This document shows, piece after piece, positions 1 to 5,907 of a DNA stretch of 11,297 nt (within the stretch, counting starts at the first letter, position 1; every line of letters begins with the position of its first letter). Position numbers and translations under genes: made by a program. The DNA lies in NCBI GenBank assembly GCA_016302545.1, contig JAEDNK010000045.1, forward strand, positions 1-11,297, written 5' to 3'. The stretch is from Bacillota bacterium. Lineage in GTDB: Bacteria; Bacillota; Clostridia; Peptostreptococcales; Anaerovoracaceae. The notes beneath the pieces were generated by a model. That model was not told the DNA's origin. It saw only the letters and a list, made by a program, of their open reading frames with translations, and ran no database searches.

Positions 1-251
1 AGCCTGCCGCAGAGCCTGAGCGTAGGCCTGCCGGCATTATAAAGCTGAGGATTTCGGCCAATATGAACGAGGAAATGACCCTGCAGCAGATAAAGGTCAA
101 TCTGACCCGTCACAAAGGAGATTATCAGGTGCTGATTTACCTGCCTTCGGGGAAAACCCTCAGGACGGACAGCAGTCTGTGGGTGGAGCCGTCTCCGGCG
201 CTGCGGAATCAGCTGGTGGCGCTTTTGGGGCATGAAAATGTAAAGATATAG
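1..251 (+). CDS. dnaE: DNA polymerase III alpha subunit, C-terminal fragment (5' truncated)
   Basis: The frame is open from the first bases of the window and ends at TAG 249-251, giving about 83 C-terminal residues of a larger protein. The tail has the pattern typical of the DnaE C-terminus: a strand of the form KLRISAN, a helix, the segment HKGDYQVLIYLPSGKTLR, then LWVEPSP and a final helix ending LLGHENVKI. In DnaE this end lies in the C-terminal region after the OB fold, in the replicative polymerase holoenzyme. An ATG at 63 is internal; the open, conserved frame upstream shows that it is not the real start. No simple terminator follows the stop; a repeat-rich non-coding block begins 7 bp later. 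The DnaE identification rests on recognition of this short tail only. Confidence 0.8.
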   Translation, partial: PAAEPERRPAGIIKLRISANMNEEMTLQQIKVNLTRHKGDYQVLIYLPSGKTLRTDSSLWVEPSPALRNQLVALLGHENVKI

Positions 252-257
252 AGTTAG

Positions 258-297
258 CCTGTGCAGCGGGTTTTCGCTAAGTCCTCGGCACAGAAAG
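258..297 (+). repeat. 40 bp direct repeat, copy 1 (hairpin-forming)
   Basis: This copy is identical over 40 bases to 519-558 and starts 7 bp after the dnaE stop. It can fold as CTGTGC (259-264) paired with GCACAG (288-293), with an inner AGCG (265-268) and CGCT (275-278) helix closed by a GGTTTT loop, and a nine-base bulge on the 3' side. No U-run follows, so it is not a standard terminator. It also forms the outer left arm of the large palindrome. Confidence 0.75.
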
Positions 298-457
298 TGA
301 TGGAAGCAGTTTGCTTTATTCACAGAGAATTAAACAAACTCGCCTTTAAAAAGGATATTTGCTCAGACAGTGTTTAATTCTTAGCTGCTCATATGCGCAA
401 GCCTGCTTATCACTTTTAGCTGCTTCTGCGGAAACGCTCAAACCCCGCTGCAAGGCG
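258..457. repeat. Imperfect ~200 bp palindrome with ~80 bp arms
   Basis: The left arm (about 258-336) and right arm (about 371-457) are inverted copies of each other with small gaps. Matching blocks from the centre outward are GAATTAAACA (327-336) with TGTTTAATTC (371-380); the GTGAT..AAGCAG..TTGC block (297-314) with the GCAAGCCTGCTTATCAC block (about 399-413); and GCAGCGGG near the left end with CCCCGCTGC (about 445-453). The central loop is 34 bases. As RNA it would fold into one very long interrupted hairpin. It could be a MITE-like element without a transposase or an arm duplicated in inverted orientation. Confidence 0.6.
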
Positions 458-479
458 AAGGGCATATAAATTAAATGAA

Positions 480-502
480 AAAATTCGCTTTGGGCGAATT
501 TT
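480..502 (+). terminator. Short hairpin with weak U-tract, possible terminator
   Basis: AAAATTCGC (480-488) pairs perfectly with GCGAATTTT (494-502) around a five-base loop. The 3' arm supplies four T residues, then ATAAAG follows, so the U-tract is short. It is preceded by A-rich sequence, so it is symmetric. It could end transcription from dnaE before the second 40 bp repeat, but the weak tract makes this uncertain. Confidence 0.35.
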
Positions 503-518
503 ATAAAGATTAGATTGA

Positions 519-558
519 CCTGTGCAGCGGGTTTTCGCTAAGTCCTCGGCACAGAAAG
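519..558 (+). repeat. 40 bp direct repeat, copy 2 (hairpin-forming), in the flavodoxin leader
   Basis: This is an exact copy of 258-297, offset by 261 bases. The predicted fold is CTGTGC (520-525) with GCACAG (549-554), and inner helix AGCG (526-529) with CGCT (536-539). It lies about 32 bases upstream of the ATG at 591, so it would be in the 5' leader of the flavodoxin-like mRNA. It is followed by a 20 bp segment (556-575) that also occurs at 452-471. Confidence 0.75.
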
Positions 559-590
559 GCGAAGGGCATATAAATAAAAGAGGTGTAATT

Positions 591-1124
591 ATGGAAAGAA
601 CAGTAGTAGTGTATACCAGCAAATACGGTGCAACGGAGAAGTATGCCCGCTGGATAGGTGAGGAACTTGATTGCCCTGTGTACAGCCTTGATAATTTCAG
701 CAAGGCTCAGCTGGACAGCTTTGACAATATAATTTACGGCGGCGGCGTTCAGGCCGGCGGCATCAAAGGCTTCGACAAGCTCAAGAAGTGGATCAAGCCT
801 CTCATCGGTCAGCCGGGAAAGAAAATCGTGGTCTTCGCCGTGGGGCTTAACCTTGACAATACCGACGGCCGTATGCAGCTTAGAGACATAAACTTCGACA
901 AGGACGTTTACCGCCAGCTGACCTGCTATTACATGGGCGGCGCTTATGTTCCTGACCGGATAAAAGGTATCGACAAGGCAATTATGGGCATGGTACGCAA
1001 AATGCTTTTGGATAAAGGACTCAACATGAATGATGAAGAGCGTACTTTGCTTGGACGCATAGAGGATGGCTGCGATCTGGTCAGCCGTGAGCAGATTGAG
1101 CCGGTGGTGGAAGAGTTCAGATAA
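591..1124 (+). CDS. Flavodoxin domain-containing protein
   Basis: This encodes 177 residues of a small flavodoxin-fold protein expected to bind FMN and carry out electron transfer in the cytoplasm. The N-terminus VVVYTSKYGATEKYA (about residues 5-19) has the phosphate-binding loop pattern T/S-x-Y/T-G-x-T after the first beta strand. YGGGVQAGG (49-57) matches the second FMN loop, and KKIVVFAVGL (77-86) is a later core strand. It resembles the flavodoxin_5/HemG-like group of clostridial proteins rather than the classical acidic flavodoxins. The start at 591 is chosen because AGAGGTG sits about 6 bases upstream and the protein then begins right at the first beta strand. A longer in-frame GTG start at 522 would fall inside the 40 bp repeat and add an unrelated N-terminus. 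The gene stands alone between the repeat-rich leader and a terminator. The electron partner cannot be inferred. Confidence 0.8.
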   Translation: MERTVVVYTSKYGATEKYARWIGEELDCPVYSLDNFSKAQLDSFDNIIYGGGVQAGGIKGFDKLKKWIKPLIGQPGKKIVVFAVGLNLDNTDGRMQLRDINFDKDVYRQLTCYYMGGAYVPDRIKGIDKAIMGMVRKMLLDKGLNMNDEERTLLGRIEDGCDLVSREQIEPVVEEFR

Positions 1125-1135
1125 TATATAAATAA

Positions 1136-1205
1136 AAAACTGCACTGCCAGCTGCCTGATTGAGTGCATTGCTTCAGACGGCTGCCGGTGCAGTTTTGTT
1201 TTTCT
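1136..1205. terminator. Hairpin terminator between convergent genes
   Basis: AAAACTGCAC (1136-1145) pairs with GTGCAGTTTT (1188-1197), and inner segments GCTGCCTGA and TCAGACGGC can partly pair. On the plus strand it is followed by GTTTTTCTTT. On the minus strand the A-rich 5' side provides a T-run. It lies 11 bases after the flavodoxin-like gene and just beyond the stop of the minus-strand zinc-ribbon gene, so it can serve both. Confidence 0.75.
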
Positions 1206-1400
1206 TTATACCTTTTTCTCGAACACGTTGCCGCACTTGTGACAGGTCACGCGGATTCTGCCGCGACCCTTCGGTGCCTTCTGAACCTGCTTGCAGCACG
1301 GACATTTGAAATATCTGTAGTTCTTTCTGTCGCGGCTCAGCTGGTCCATACCGTGTCTGCCGGACATGAACTGTGCTATTTTATATCCTAATTTTCCCAT
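1206..1400 (-). CDS. Small zinc-ribbon protein (compact form)
   Basis: This is a 64-residue basic protein with a C-terminal zinc ribbon: cysteines at 33 and 36 (CPCC) and at 53 and 56 (CHKC), which should bind one zinc ion. The N-terminus has the motif SGRHGMDQL (about 13-21). From memory, clostridial proteins of this type usually carry one or two membrane segments between that motif and a YRxFxCP zinc ribbon. Here the two parts are joined directly and no hydrophobic segment is present, so this looks like a compact soluble variant. The ATG at 1400 has AAAGGAG 7 bases upstream on the minus strand, a strong start. It lies 257 bases downstream of the UPF0210 gene on the same strand, too far to assume one operon. 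Its role is unknown; nucleic-acid binding is possible given the many basic residues. Confidence 0.7.
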   Translation of the reverse strand: MGKLGYKIAQFMSGRHGMDQLSRDRKNYRYFKCPCCKQVQKAPKGRGRIRVTCHKCGNVFEKKV

Positions 1401-1469
1401 TGTATTGCTCCTTTTCGTTTTCTTGCTTATAAATCCTTGGCATTTCCACTAAATTCAATGAAAAAAGCT

Positions 1470-1561
1470 GATTTGATGGGAGTAATTTGTATATTAATGT
1501 TATAAATGGATAGATTTCTAACAAAAATGGCCAATAAATGCCAGAAATCTCCCATCAAATC
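1470..1561. repeat. Inverted repeat pair, TTTGATGGGA family
   Basis: Twelve-base perfect arms (1470-1481 and 1550-1561) enclose 68 bases. Within them GATTTCT and AGAAATC form a second stem around TGGC..GCCA. The same 10-mer core recurs as an inverted pair at 8499-8508 and 8589-8598, also between genes. Each core is preceded by an A-rich run followed by a short C/T-containing stretch. Confidence 0.65.
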
Positions 1562-1592
1562 GAAGTTTTTGAGCGTCTTTGGGGGGATTGGG

Positions 1593-1648
1593 CATAATCG
1601 GGTAGCGTCGGTCATAATCGAAGCGCGACTTCAGATTCCGCATAATCG
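1593..1648. repeat. Three direct copies of CATAATCG
   Basis: CATAATCG occurs at 1593-1600, 1613-1620 and 1641-1648, the last two extended to CATAATCGAAGC. They lie immediately downstream of the UPF0210 stop. The 20 and 28 base spacing is irregular, so this is a degenerate cluster rather than a tandem array. Confidence 0.5.
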
Positions 1649-1657
1649 AAGCAACGC

Positions 1658-3016
1658 TTAGTTCTTCAGACTCTGCATCGGTGCCGGAATCCTGCCGCCG
1701 CGGTTTATCATTTTGGCAGAGGACTGGCTGTGGAGATTCATAATAGGACCGCTTCCCAGCAGGCCGCCGAAGTCAAGTTCTTCACCTTCTTTAAGACCGA
1801 TGGCAGGGATGACTCTTACAGCTGTAGTTTTGGAGTTCACCATGCCGATTGCCGCTTCGTCGGCGATAATTGCGGAAATGGTTTCTGCAGGAGTATCTCC
1901 CGGAATTACTATCATATCAAGGCCTACAGAGCATACAGCGGTCATAGCTTCAAGCTTTTCAATGCCGAGCACGCCGCTTCTTGCCGCTGCAATCATGCCG
2001 GCATCCTCCGTTACAGGAATGAAAGCACCCGACAGTCCGCCTACGCTGGAGGATGCCATAACGCCGCCTTTCTTGACTGCGTCGTTTAACATGGCAAGGG
2101 CGGCTGTAGTGCCGTGAGTTCCGCACTGTTCCAGGCCGATTTCTTCCAGAATGTGGGCAACTGAGTCACCGACAGCAGGCGTCGGAGCCAGAGAAAGGTC
2201 GATGATGCCGAAAGGCACGCCCAGCATGCGGGATGCTTCCGAACCCACCAGCTGACCCATACGGGTGATTTTGAAAGCAGTCTTCTTAATCAGTTCGGCC
2301 ACTTCGTTAAGCGGAGCATCATCAGGAAGCTTTGCTAAAGCCGCACGGACAACGCCGGGGCCTGAAACACCTACATTGAGCACTACATCAGGCTCGCCCA
2401 CGCCGTGGAAAGCACCTGCCATAAACGGATTGTCTTCCGGAGCATTGCAGAAAACTACCAGCTTGGCAGCGCCAACGCACTGTCTGTCCTTAGTAAGTTC
2501 AGCTGCTTCTCTGACGACTCCGCCCATAAGCTTTACGGCATCCATATTGATACCGGCTTTGGTGGAGCCGATGTTTACAGATGAGCATACAAAGTCGGTA
2601 GTAGCCAGAGCACGAGGTATAGCTTCGATGAGTTCCCTGTCCCCTGCACTGAAGCCTTTCTGCACCAGAGCGCTGAAGCCACCTATAAAGTTTACGCCAA
2701 CGTCTTTCGCCACCCGGTCAAGAGTGAGGGCGTACTTTACAGGGTCTCCGCCGCTTACGGCCACCAGCATTGAGATAGGCGTTACGCTTATTCGTTTATT
2801 TACGATAGGAATTTTGTACTTTTTCTCTATGATCTCACCGGTCTTTACCAGGTCCTTGGCCTTTTCGTATATTTTTTTGTAAACCTTTTCGCAGGAGCGG
2901 TCGATATCGCTGTCTGCGCAGTCCAGGAGGGAAATGCCCATGGTTATGGTTCTGATATCCAGATTTTCCTCCTGAATCATGGTTATGGTTTCCATTATGT
3001 CATTAAAATTCAACAT
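1658..3016 (-). CDS. UPF0210 (DUF711, PFL-like) family protein
   Basis: This encodes 452 residues, the normal full length for UPF0210, a family of unknown function related in fold to pyruvate formate-lyase-type barrels. Recognition is by its very conserved N-terminus NLDIRTITMGISLLDC (residues 18-33), the internal GGFSALVQKGFS and FCNAPEDNPFMAGAFHGVGEPD stretches, the GVSGPGVV segment, the THGTTAALAMLNDAVKKGG stretch and the C-terminal GGRIPAPMQSL. It appears cytoplasmic, with no signal peptide or membrane segment. AAAGGAG lies upstream of the ATG with a slightly long spacer. It follows the UPF0237 ACT-domain gene by 47 bases, the pairing seen across many bacteria and archaea, so the two probably act together, with the ACT protein perhaps sensing an amino acid. 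No reaction can be assigned from the sequence. Confidence 0.92.
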   Translation of the reverse strand: MLNFNDIMETITMIQEENLDIRTITMGISLLDCADSDIDRSCEKVYKKIYEKAKDLVKTGEIIEKKYKIPIVNKRISVTPISMLVAVSGGDPVKYALTLDRVAKDVGVNFIGGFSALVQKGFSAGDRELIEAIPRALATTDFVCSSVNIGSTKAGINMDAVKLMGGVVREAAELTKDRQCVGAAKLVVFCNAPEDNPFMAGAFHGVGEPDVVLNVGVSGPGVVRAALAKLPDDAPLNEVAELIKKTAFKITRMGQLVGSEASRMLGVPFGIIDLSLAPTPAVGDSVAHILEEIGLEQCGTHGTTAALAMLNDAVKKGGVMASSSVGGLSGAFIPVTEDAGMIAAARSGVLGIEKLEAMTAVCSVGLDMIVIPGDTPAETISAIIADEAAIGMVNSKTTAVRVIPAIGLKEGEELDFGGLLGSGPIMNLHSQSSAKMINRGGRIPAPMQSLKN

Positions 3017-3063
3017 TCTGTTTTTGCTCTCCTTTATATTTTAAACTTAGAGAATTGCAACCC

Positions 3064-3327
3064 TTATATCCTGTGCATCGAGTTGAAAATATCCTCGTGC
3101 ATTACGTGAACCACCATATCAGGAACTGCTGACTTGAGTTTGCCGTCAAGACCGTCGATATCAGACTCCATTTTGCTTATATCAACTATCATTACCATGC
3201 AGAAGTACCCGTCGAGAATGGACTGGGTAACCTCTAGCACGTTGGCGTTCATTTCTGCACAGGCGGCGGAAACGCGGGCGAGAATGCCCACCATATCTTT
3301 ACCTACAACTGTGATTACTGCTTTCAT
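3064..3327 (-). CDS. UPF0237 ACT domain protein
   Basis: This 87-residue protein is a single ACT domain, a small ligand-binding fold that usually binds amino acids and dimerises. The first strand AVITVVGKDMVGILARVS (residues 3-20) contains the Gly-rich ligand loop between beta 1 and helix 1. NANVLEVTQSILDGYFCMVMIVDIS (27-51) gives the next strands, and a short helix and strand close the domain. The length matches the UPF0237 family (ACT domain alone, GcvR-like). The ATG has a strong AAGGAGGT 5 bases upstream. That site lies inside the last codons of the radical SAM gene, which overlaps this gene by 29 bases, so translation is probably coupled. The downstream neighbour is UPF0210, its conserved partner. 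A regulatory or ligand-sensing subunit role is inferred. Confidence 0.92.
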   Translation of the reverse strand: MKAVITVVGKDMVGILARVSAACAEMNANVLEVTQSILDGYFCMVMIVDISKMESDIDGLDGKLKSAVPDMVVHVMHEDIFNSMHRI

Positions 3328-4450
3328 CGTTTACCTCCTTGAACATCTTTAAGCTTTTAAGCTGCGTAAATGCGGGACCCATATCCAGCACTCTGTATTC
3401 GTTGTCCGCCAGAGAAAGATCGGCGGCACTGTCCTCAACATATCTAATATTCAGCCTTGGGTATTTTTCAGCGAAATATCTCCGGTTTACACCCTTATGA
3501 CCGAACATGTTATTATAGCATTTTTTATTGGAAATGAACAGAGCAAAAGGACAGAATTTGTATCTTTCGTCGGCAGCCTTATCTCTGCTGTCGGCAAAAC
3601 CTTCTATTCCGGGATAAAGCTCCTGCACCTGAGCATCAAGCCGTTCCCTGGCAATGCGCCCCTCCACCAGCTGCCTGAAGGCAGGATGAAAAGCCAGCTG
3701 GTCCGCCATAATATCGCTGGACTTAAGCCCCACGCGGATGATGTTGATGCCTGCATTATCAAGAATTTCGTACATTGCCTTTGTACGATTTACCGCTTCC
3801 TCCTCAGAAAGCGGGGTATAGCTTCCGCCAAGATACATGTCGTAGAGGGCAGTCTCTTTGATTACCACCGTAGGGTAGAGGCGGGCAATCTGAGGACCGA
3901 TTTTAACCGTTTCCTTTGCGGAGAAAATGCACTTTTCCAATGTATCTCCCGGCAGTCCTATCATAAGCTGTATGCCCAGGGTGAATCCATATTCCTTTAT
4001 AAGCTCCGCACTACGATATACGACAGAAACATCGTGTCCCCTTCCGGAAAGCCTCAGCACCTCCGGGTCGAGGGACTGGACACCCAGCTCGATGACATCC
4101 ACATCATAGGCTTTCAGGTTGTCCAGAATTTCTTCATTTATATAGTCCGGCCGGGTGGAAAGGTGGATGGCGCCGACTTTGCCTGCATCCTTGTATTCCT
4201 TGGCGATTGCCAGAAAGGTCCGCTGGTCCTCCAAGGGTATTCCCGTAAAGGAGCCGCCGAAGAAAGCGATTTCCACGGTCTCGAGGTTCATGCTTTCCAG
4301 AGTGGAAAGGTGCTCTTCGATGGTGCGGCGGGCATCCTCCGGAGTAACATCCCCCTGACGTGCCGTGATCTTCTTCTGGTTGCAGAAAACGCAGTCGTTG
4401 GGACAGCCCCTGTGTGATATGAAAATGGGAATGATTGCGTGTTTTTTCAA
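3299..4450 (-). CDS. Elp3-like radical SAM protein without acetyltransferase domain
   Basis: This encodes 383 residues. The radical SAM cluster motif CPNDCVFC (C16, C20, C23; CX3CX2C) should hold a [4Fe-4S] cluster that cleaves S-adenosylmethionine. GGSFTG (65-70) matches the SAM-binding glycine region, and STRPDYI (98-104) and ELGVQS (121-126) are typical of the Elp3/YhcC branch. The rest is a C-terminal radical-SAM extension. Full Elp3 is about 150 residues longer and carries a GNAT acetyltransferase domain, which is absent here, so the Elp3 tRNA-modification reaction should not be assumed. The start is TTG at 4450: AAAGGAGG lies 9 bases upstream, it overlaps the preceding stop as TTGA, and the cysteine motif begins at residue 16, leaving no room for a later start. 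The 3' end overlaps the ACT-domain gene by 29 bases. Confidence 0.88.
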   Translation of the reverse strand: MKKHAIIPIFISHRGCPNDCVFCNQKKITARQGDVTPEDARRTIEEHLSTLESMNLETVEIAFFGGSFTGIPLEDQRTFLAIAKEYKDAGKVGAIHLSTRPDYINEEILDNLKAYDVDVIELGVQSLDPEVLRLSGRGHDVSVVYRSAELIKEYGFTLGIQLMIGLPGDTLEKCIFSAKETVKIGPQIARLYPTVVIKETALYDMYLGGSYTPLSEEEAVNRTKAMYEILDNAGINIIRVGLKSSDIMADQLAFHPAFRQLVEGRIARERLDAQVQELYPGIEGFADSRDKAADERYKFCPFALFISNKKCYNNMFGHKGVNRRYFAEKYPRLNIRYVEDSAADLSLADNEYRVLDMGPAFTQLKSLKMFKEVNDESSNHSCR

Positions 4451-5127
4451 TCGCTGAAACCTCCTTTGGAAAAAATGGCTTCTTTTTCTTCTATGACGGA
4501 GCCGATGTCGGTCAGCGGTTCGTCCTTAAAGTACACAAGACCAAGACCGCGCTCGCTGATAAAATCCTTTATGGCTTTAAAATCAGGGTGAGATGACAGA
4601 TCGCCGTTAAAAATGATCTCATCTCCGACACGGCCTCCGGTTCCTCCTATGAAACCGCAGTCGTAACCGGGCAGCAGTACATGCCCCGGGCGTACAAGGA
4701 GAACCTGAGGACCTCCCTGCTCACGGCATGAGCGGGCCATGCCTCTGTCATAAGTAATAATTGCATTCTCGTCTACGGGAAGGGCGCTGCATCGTGCATA
4801 GCCTTGGGACGTATGAATCGGCACGAGTCCGCATTCATCGGCTGCGGCAAGAAGCTCGCCGTCTGTCACCTTCAGGTTATGAATAAAAAACTTACCTGTA
4901 GAGCAGGCGTTGTATATGCAGTCGGCAGGATAATCCGGGCCCAGACGCGTCGGATTGCCGTGAAAAACCTTTCCACCGCCAAGGTGACAGTAAATAATAT
5001 CAGGGTGACAGCCTATGGGAGTGGAGAGTGAATTCCTTGCAAATACAAGGTTATGACCCTTTCCTGACAGATATTCTGTTAAAGGCCGGCAGGCGGCATC
5101 GGAAATGTAAATATTACTGTTACTCAT
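4447..5127 (-). CDS. DUF6873 family protein (predicted GME fold)
   Basis: This 226-residue soluble protein matches, by recall, the clostridial DUF6873 group, described as having the guanidino-group-modifying enzyme (GME) fold of arginine deiminases and amidinotransferases. Conserved-looking segments are IYCHLGGGKVFHGNPT (45-60), IYNACSTGKFFIHNLKVTD (71-89), TSQGYARCS (106-114), ITYDRGMARSC (124-134), GYDCGFIGGTGG (154-165) and FNGDLSSHPD (173-182). The last two resemble the GG and H/D loops of the fold, but I cannot assign the catalytic Cys/His/Asp with certainty. It is first in the minus-strand operon and overlaps the radical SAM gene by 4 bases. No good ribosome binding site precedes the ATG; instead a -10 box ends 7 bases before it, suggesting a leaderless mRNA. 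The substrate is unknown. Confidence 0.72.
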   Translation of the reverse strand: MSNSNIYISDAACRPLTEYLSGKGHNLVFARNSLSTPIGCHPDIIYCHLGGGKVFHGNPTRLGPDYPADCIYNACSTGKFFIHNLKVTDGELLAAADECGLVPIHTSQGYARCSALPVDENAIITYDRGMARSCREQGGPQVLLVRPGHVLLPGYDCGFIGGTGGRVGDEIIFNGDLSSHPDFKAIKDFISERGLGLVYFKDEPLTDIGSVIEEKEAIFSKGGFSD

Positions 5128-5133
5128 GCCTTA

Positions 5134-5162
5134 AGTATAAGCGAAAAATATGGAAAAGTCCA
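5134..5162 (-). promoter_or_regulatory. Promoter of the DUF6873 operon, probably leaderless
   Basis: On the minus strand, TGGACT (5162-5157) and TATACT (5139-5134) are separated by 17 bases. TATACT matches five of six -10 consensus bases. The expected start point, about 7 bases downstream, falls at 5127, the A of the ATG. No AGGAGG-like site lies near the ATG. Confidence 0.5.
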
Positions 5163-5179
5163 GCAGCTTGTGGTATACT
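5151..5179 (+). promoter_or_regulatory. Promoter of ung, overlapping the divergent operon promoter
   Basis: TGGAAA (5151-5156) and TATACT (5174-5179) are separated by 17 bases, and TG at 5171-5172 gives an extended -10 (TGGTATACT). It overlaps the -35 region of the minus-strand promoter, so the two polymerases would compete for the same DNA. The 5' leader would be about 43 bases. Confidence 0.5.
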
Positions 5180-5228
5180 TTAATGCAGAGGCATCGGGAA
5201 AACGGCAAAGCAGAAAAGGAAATATATC

Positions 5229-5900
5229 ATGGTCAATTTCGGCAACGACTGGGACAAAGTTCTGGCAGGAGAGTTTGAAAAGGAATATTATTTGAAGCTG
5301 AGGGAGTTCCTCATAAACGAATACAAAAACCAAGAGGTCTATCCGCCGATGGGAGACATTTTCAACGCTCTGAAGTATTCGGCCTACGATGAGACCAAGG
5401 TGGTTATTCTGGGTCAGGACCCTTATCACCAGCCGGGGCAGGCTCACGGACTCTGCTTTTCTGTGAACAAGGGTGTTAAAATACCGCCTTCTCTGGTGAA
5501 CATATATAAGGAAATGAAGGAAGATTTGAACATCGACCAGCCTGCTCACGGCTATCTGGCGGACTGGGCCAGGCAGGGGGTGCTGCTTCTCAACGCAACC
5601 CTTACGGTGAGAAGAAGCGAGCCTAACTCCCATAAGGGAAAAGGATGGGAAATCTTCACGGACAGAGTCATAGAACTCCTTAACCGACGGGAGAAACCTA
5701 TGGTATTTATCCTGTGGGGAGCCAACGCCAAAGCAAAGGAAGCTCTGATTACCAATCCGGATCACCTTATCCTTACCGGGGCACACCCAAGCCCGCTGTC
5801 AGCCTTTAACGGCTTTTTTGGCGGCGCATATTTCAGCCGGGCCAATCGTTTTCTTGAGGCTACAGGTCAGGAGCCTGTAGACTGGCAGCTGAAACCTTAA
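5229..5900 (+). CDS. ung: Uracil-DNA glycosylase, family 1
   Basis: This 223-residue enzyme removes uracil from DNA as the first step of base excision repair in the cytoplasm. The water-activating motif GQDPYH is at 62-67, with catalytic Asp64 and Tyr66. LLLNATLTV (119-127) holds the uracil-reading Asn122. The DNA-intercalating loop HPSPLSA is at 186-192, with His186. SHKGKGW (134-140) is the usual conserved loop. Length and motif spacing match standard bacterial Ung, and no key residue is missing. AAAAGGA lies 8 bases before the ATG. It is transcribed away from the DUF6873 operon from an overlapping divergent promoter, and lemA follows after 83 bases on the same strand. Confidence 0.97.
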   Translation: MVNFGNDWDKVLAGEFEKEYYLKLREFLINEYKNQEVYPPMGDIFNALKYSAYDETKVVILGQDPYHQPGQAHGLCFSVNKGVKIPPSLVNIYKEMKEDLNIDQPAHGYLADWARQGVLLLNATLTVRRSEPNSHKGKGWEIFTDRVIELLNRREKPMVFILWGANAKAKEALITNPDHLILTGAHPSPLSAFNGFFGGAYFSRANRFLEATGQEPVDWQLKP

Positions 5901-5907
5901 AACCGGA

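Larger units (their letters stand above)
252..590. other. Gene-free repeat-rich leader between dnaE and the flavodoxin-like gene
   Basis: I see no credible gene in these 339 bases. They hold a large imperfect palindrome (about 258-457), two identical 40 bp direct repeats (258-297 and 519-558), a second 20 bp repeat (452-471 and 556-575) and a short hairpin (480-502). The block ends at the AGAGGTG ribosome binding site (about 578-584) of the downstream gene. The arrangement suggests a past duplication or insertion upstream of the flavodoxin-like gene, or a structured RNA leader. No transposase or clear target-site duplication is visible. Confidence 0.7.
1401..1657. other. Intergenic region with inverted 10-mer pair and short direct repeats
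   Basis: There is no credible gene. The region holds an inverted pair GATTTGATGGGA (1470-1481) and its exact complement (1550-1561), an inner hairpin GATTTCT (1513-1519) with AGAAATC (1543-1549), and three copies of CATAATCG (1593-1600, 1613-1620, 1641-1648). It carries the ribosome binding site of the minus-strand zinc-ribbon gene at its left end. Confidence 0.6.

Noticed and set aside
258..297. First 40 bp repeat as a terminator for dnaE
   Set aside because: It folds well but no T-run follows the stem.
258..558. CRISPR array
   Set aside because: Only two direct copies with a 221 base gap, no regular spacers and no cas gene nearby.
522..590. GTG start at 522 for the flavodoxin-like gene
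   Set aside because: It lies in the 40 bp repeat, has no ribosome binding site and would add 23 residues not expected before the first flavodoxin strand.
510..1169. Long open frame antisense to the flavodoxin-like gene (219 codons, minus strand)
   Set aside because: It overlaps a clearly recognisable gene, has no recognisable domain and reads like the complement of coding sequence.
1427..1615. Small minus-strand frame (62 codons) between UPF0210 and the zinc-ribbon gene
   Set aside because: It runs through the inverted repeat, has no ribosome binding site and no recognisable product.
2265..2882. Plus-strand open frame opposite UPF0210
   Set aside because: Low-complexity Ser/Thr/Pro-rich translation typical of an antisense shadow.
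3497..4417. Long plus-strand open frame (306 codons) opposite the radical SAM gene
   Set aside because: The minus strand carries an intact radical SAM protein with its cysteine motif; the plus frame has no ribosome binding site or family signature.
5124..5786. Minus-strand open frame opposite ung
   Set aside because: Ung is complete with all catalytic motifs on the plus strand; the minus frame shows no domain.
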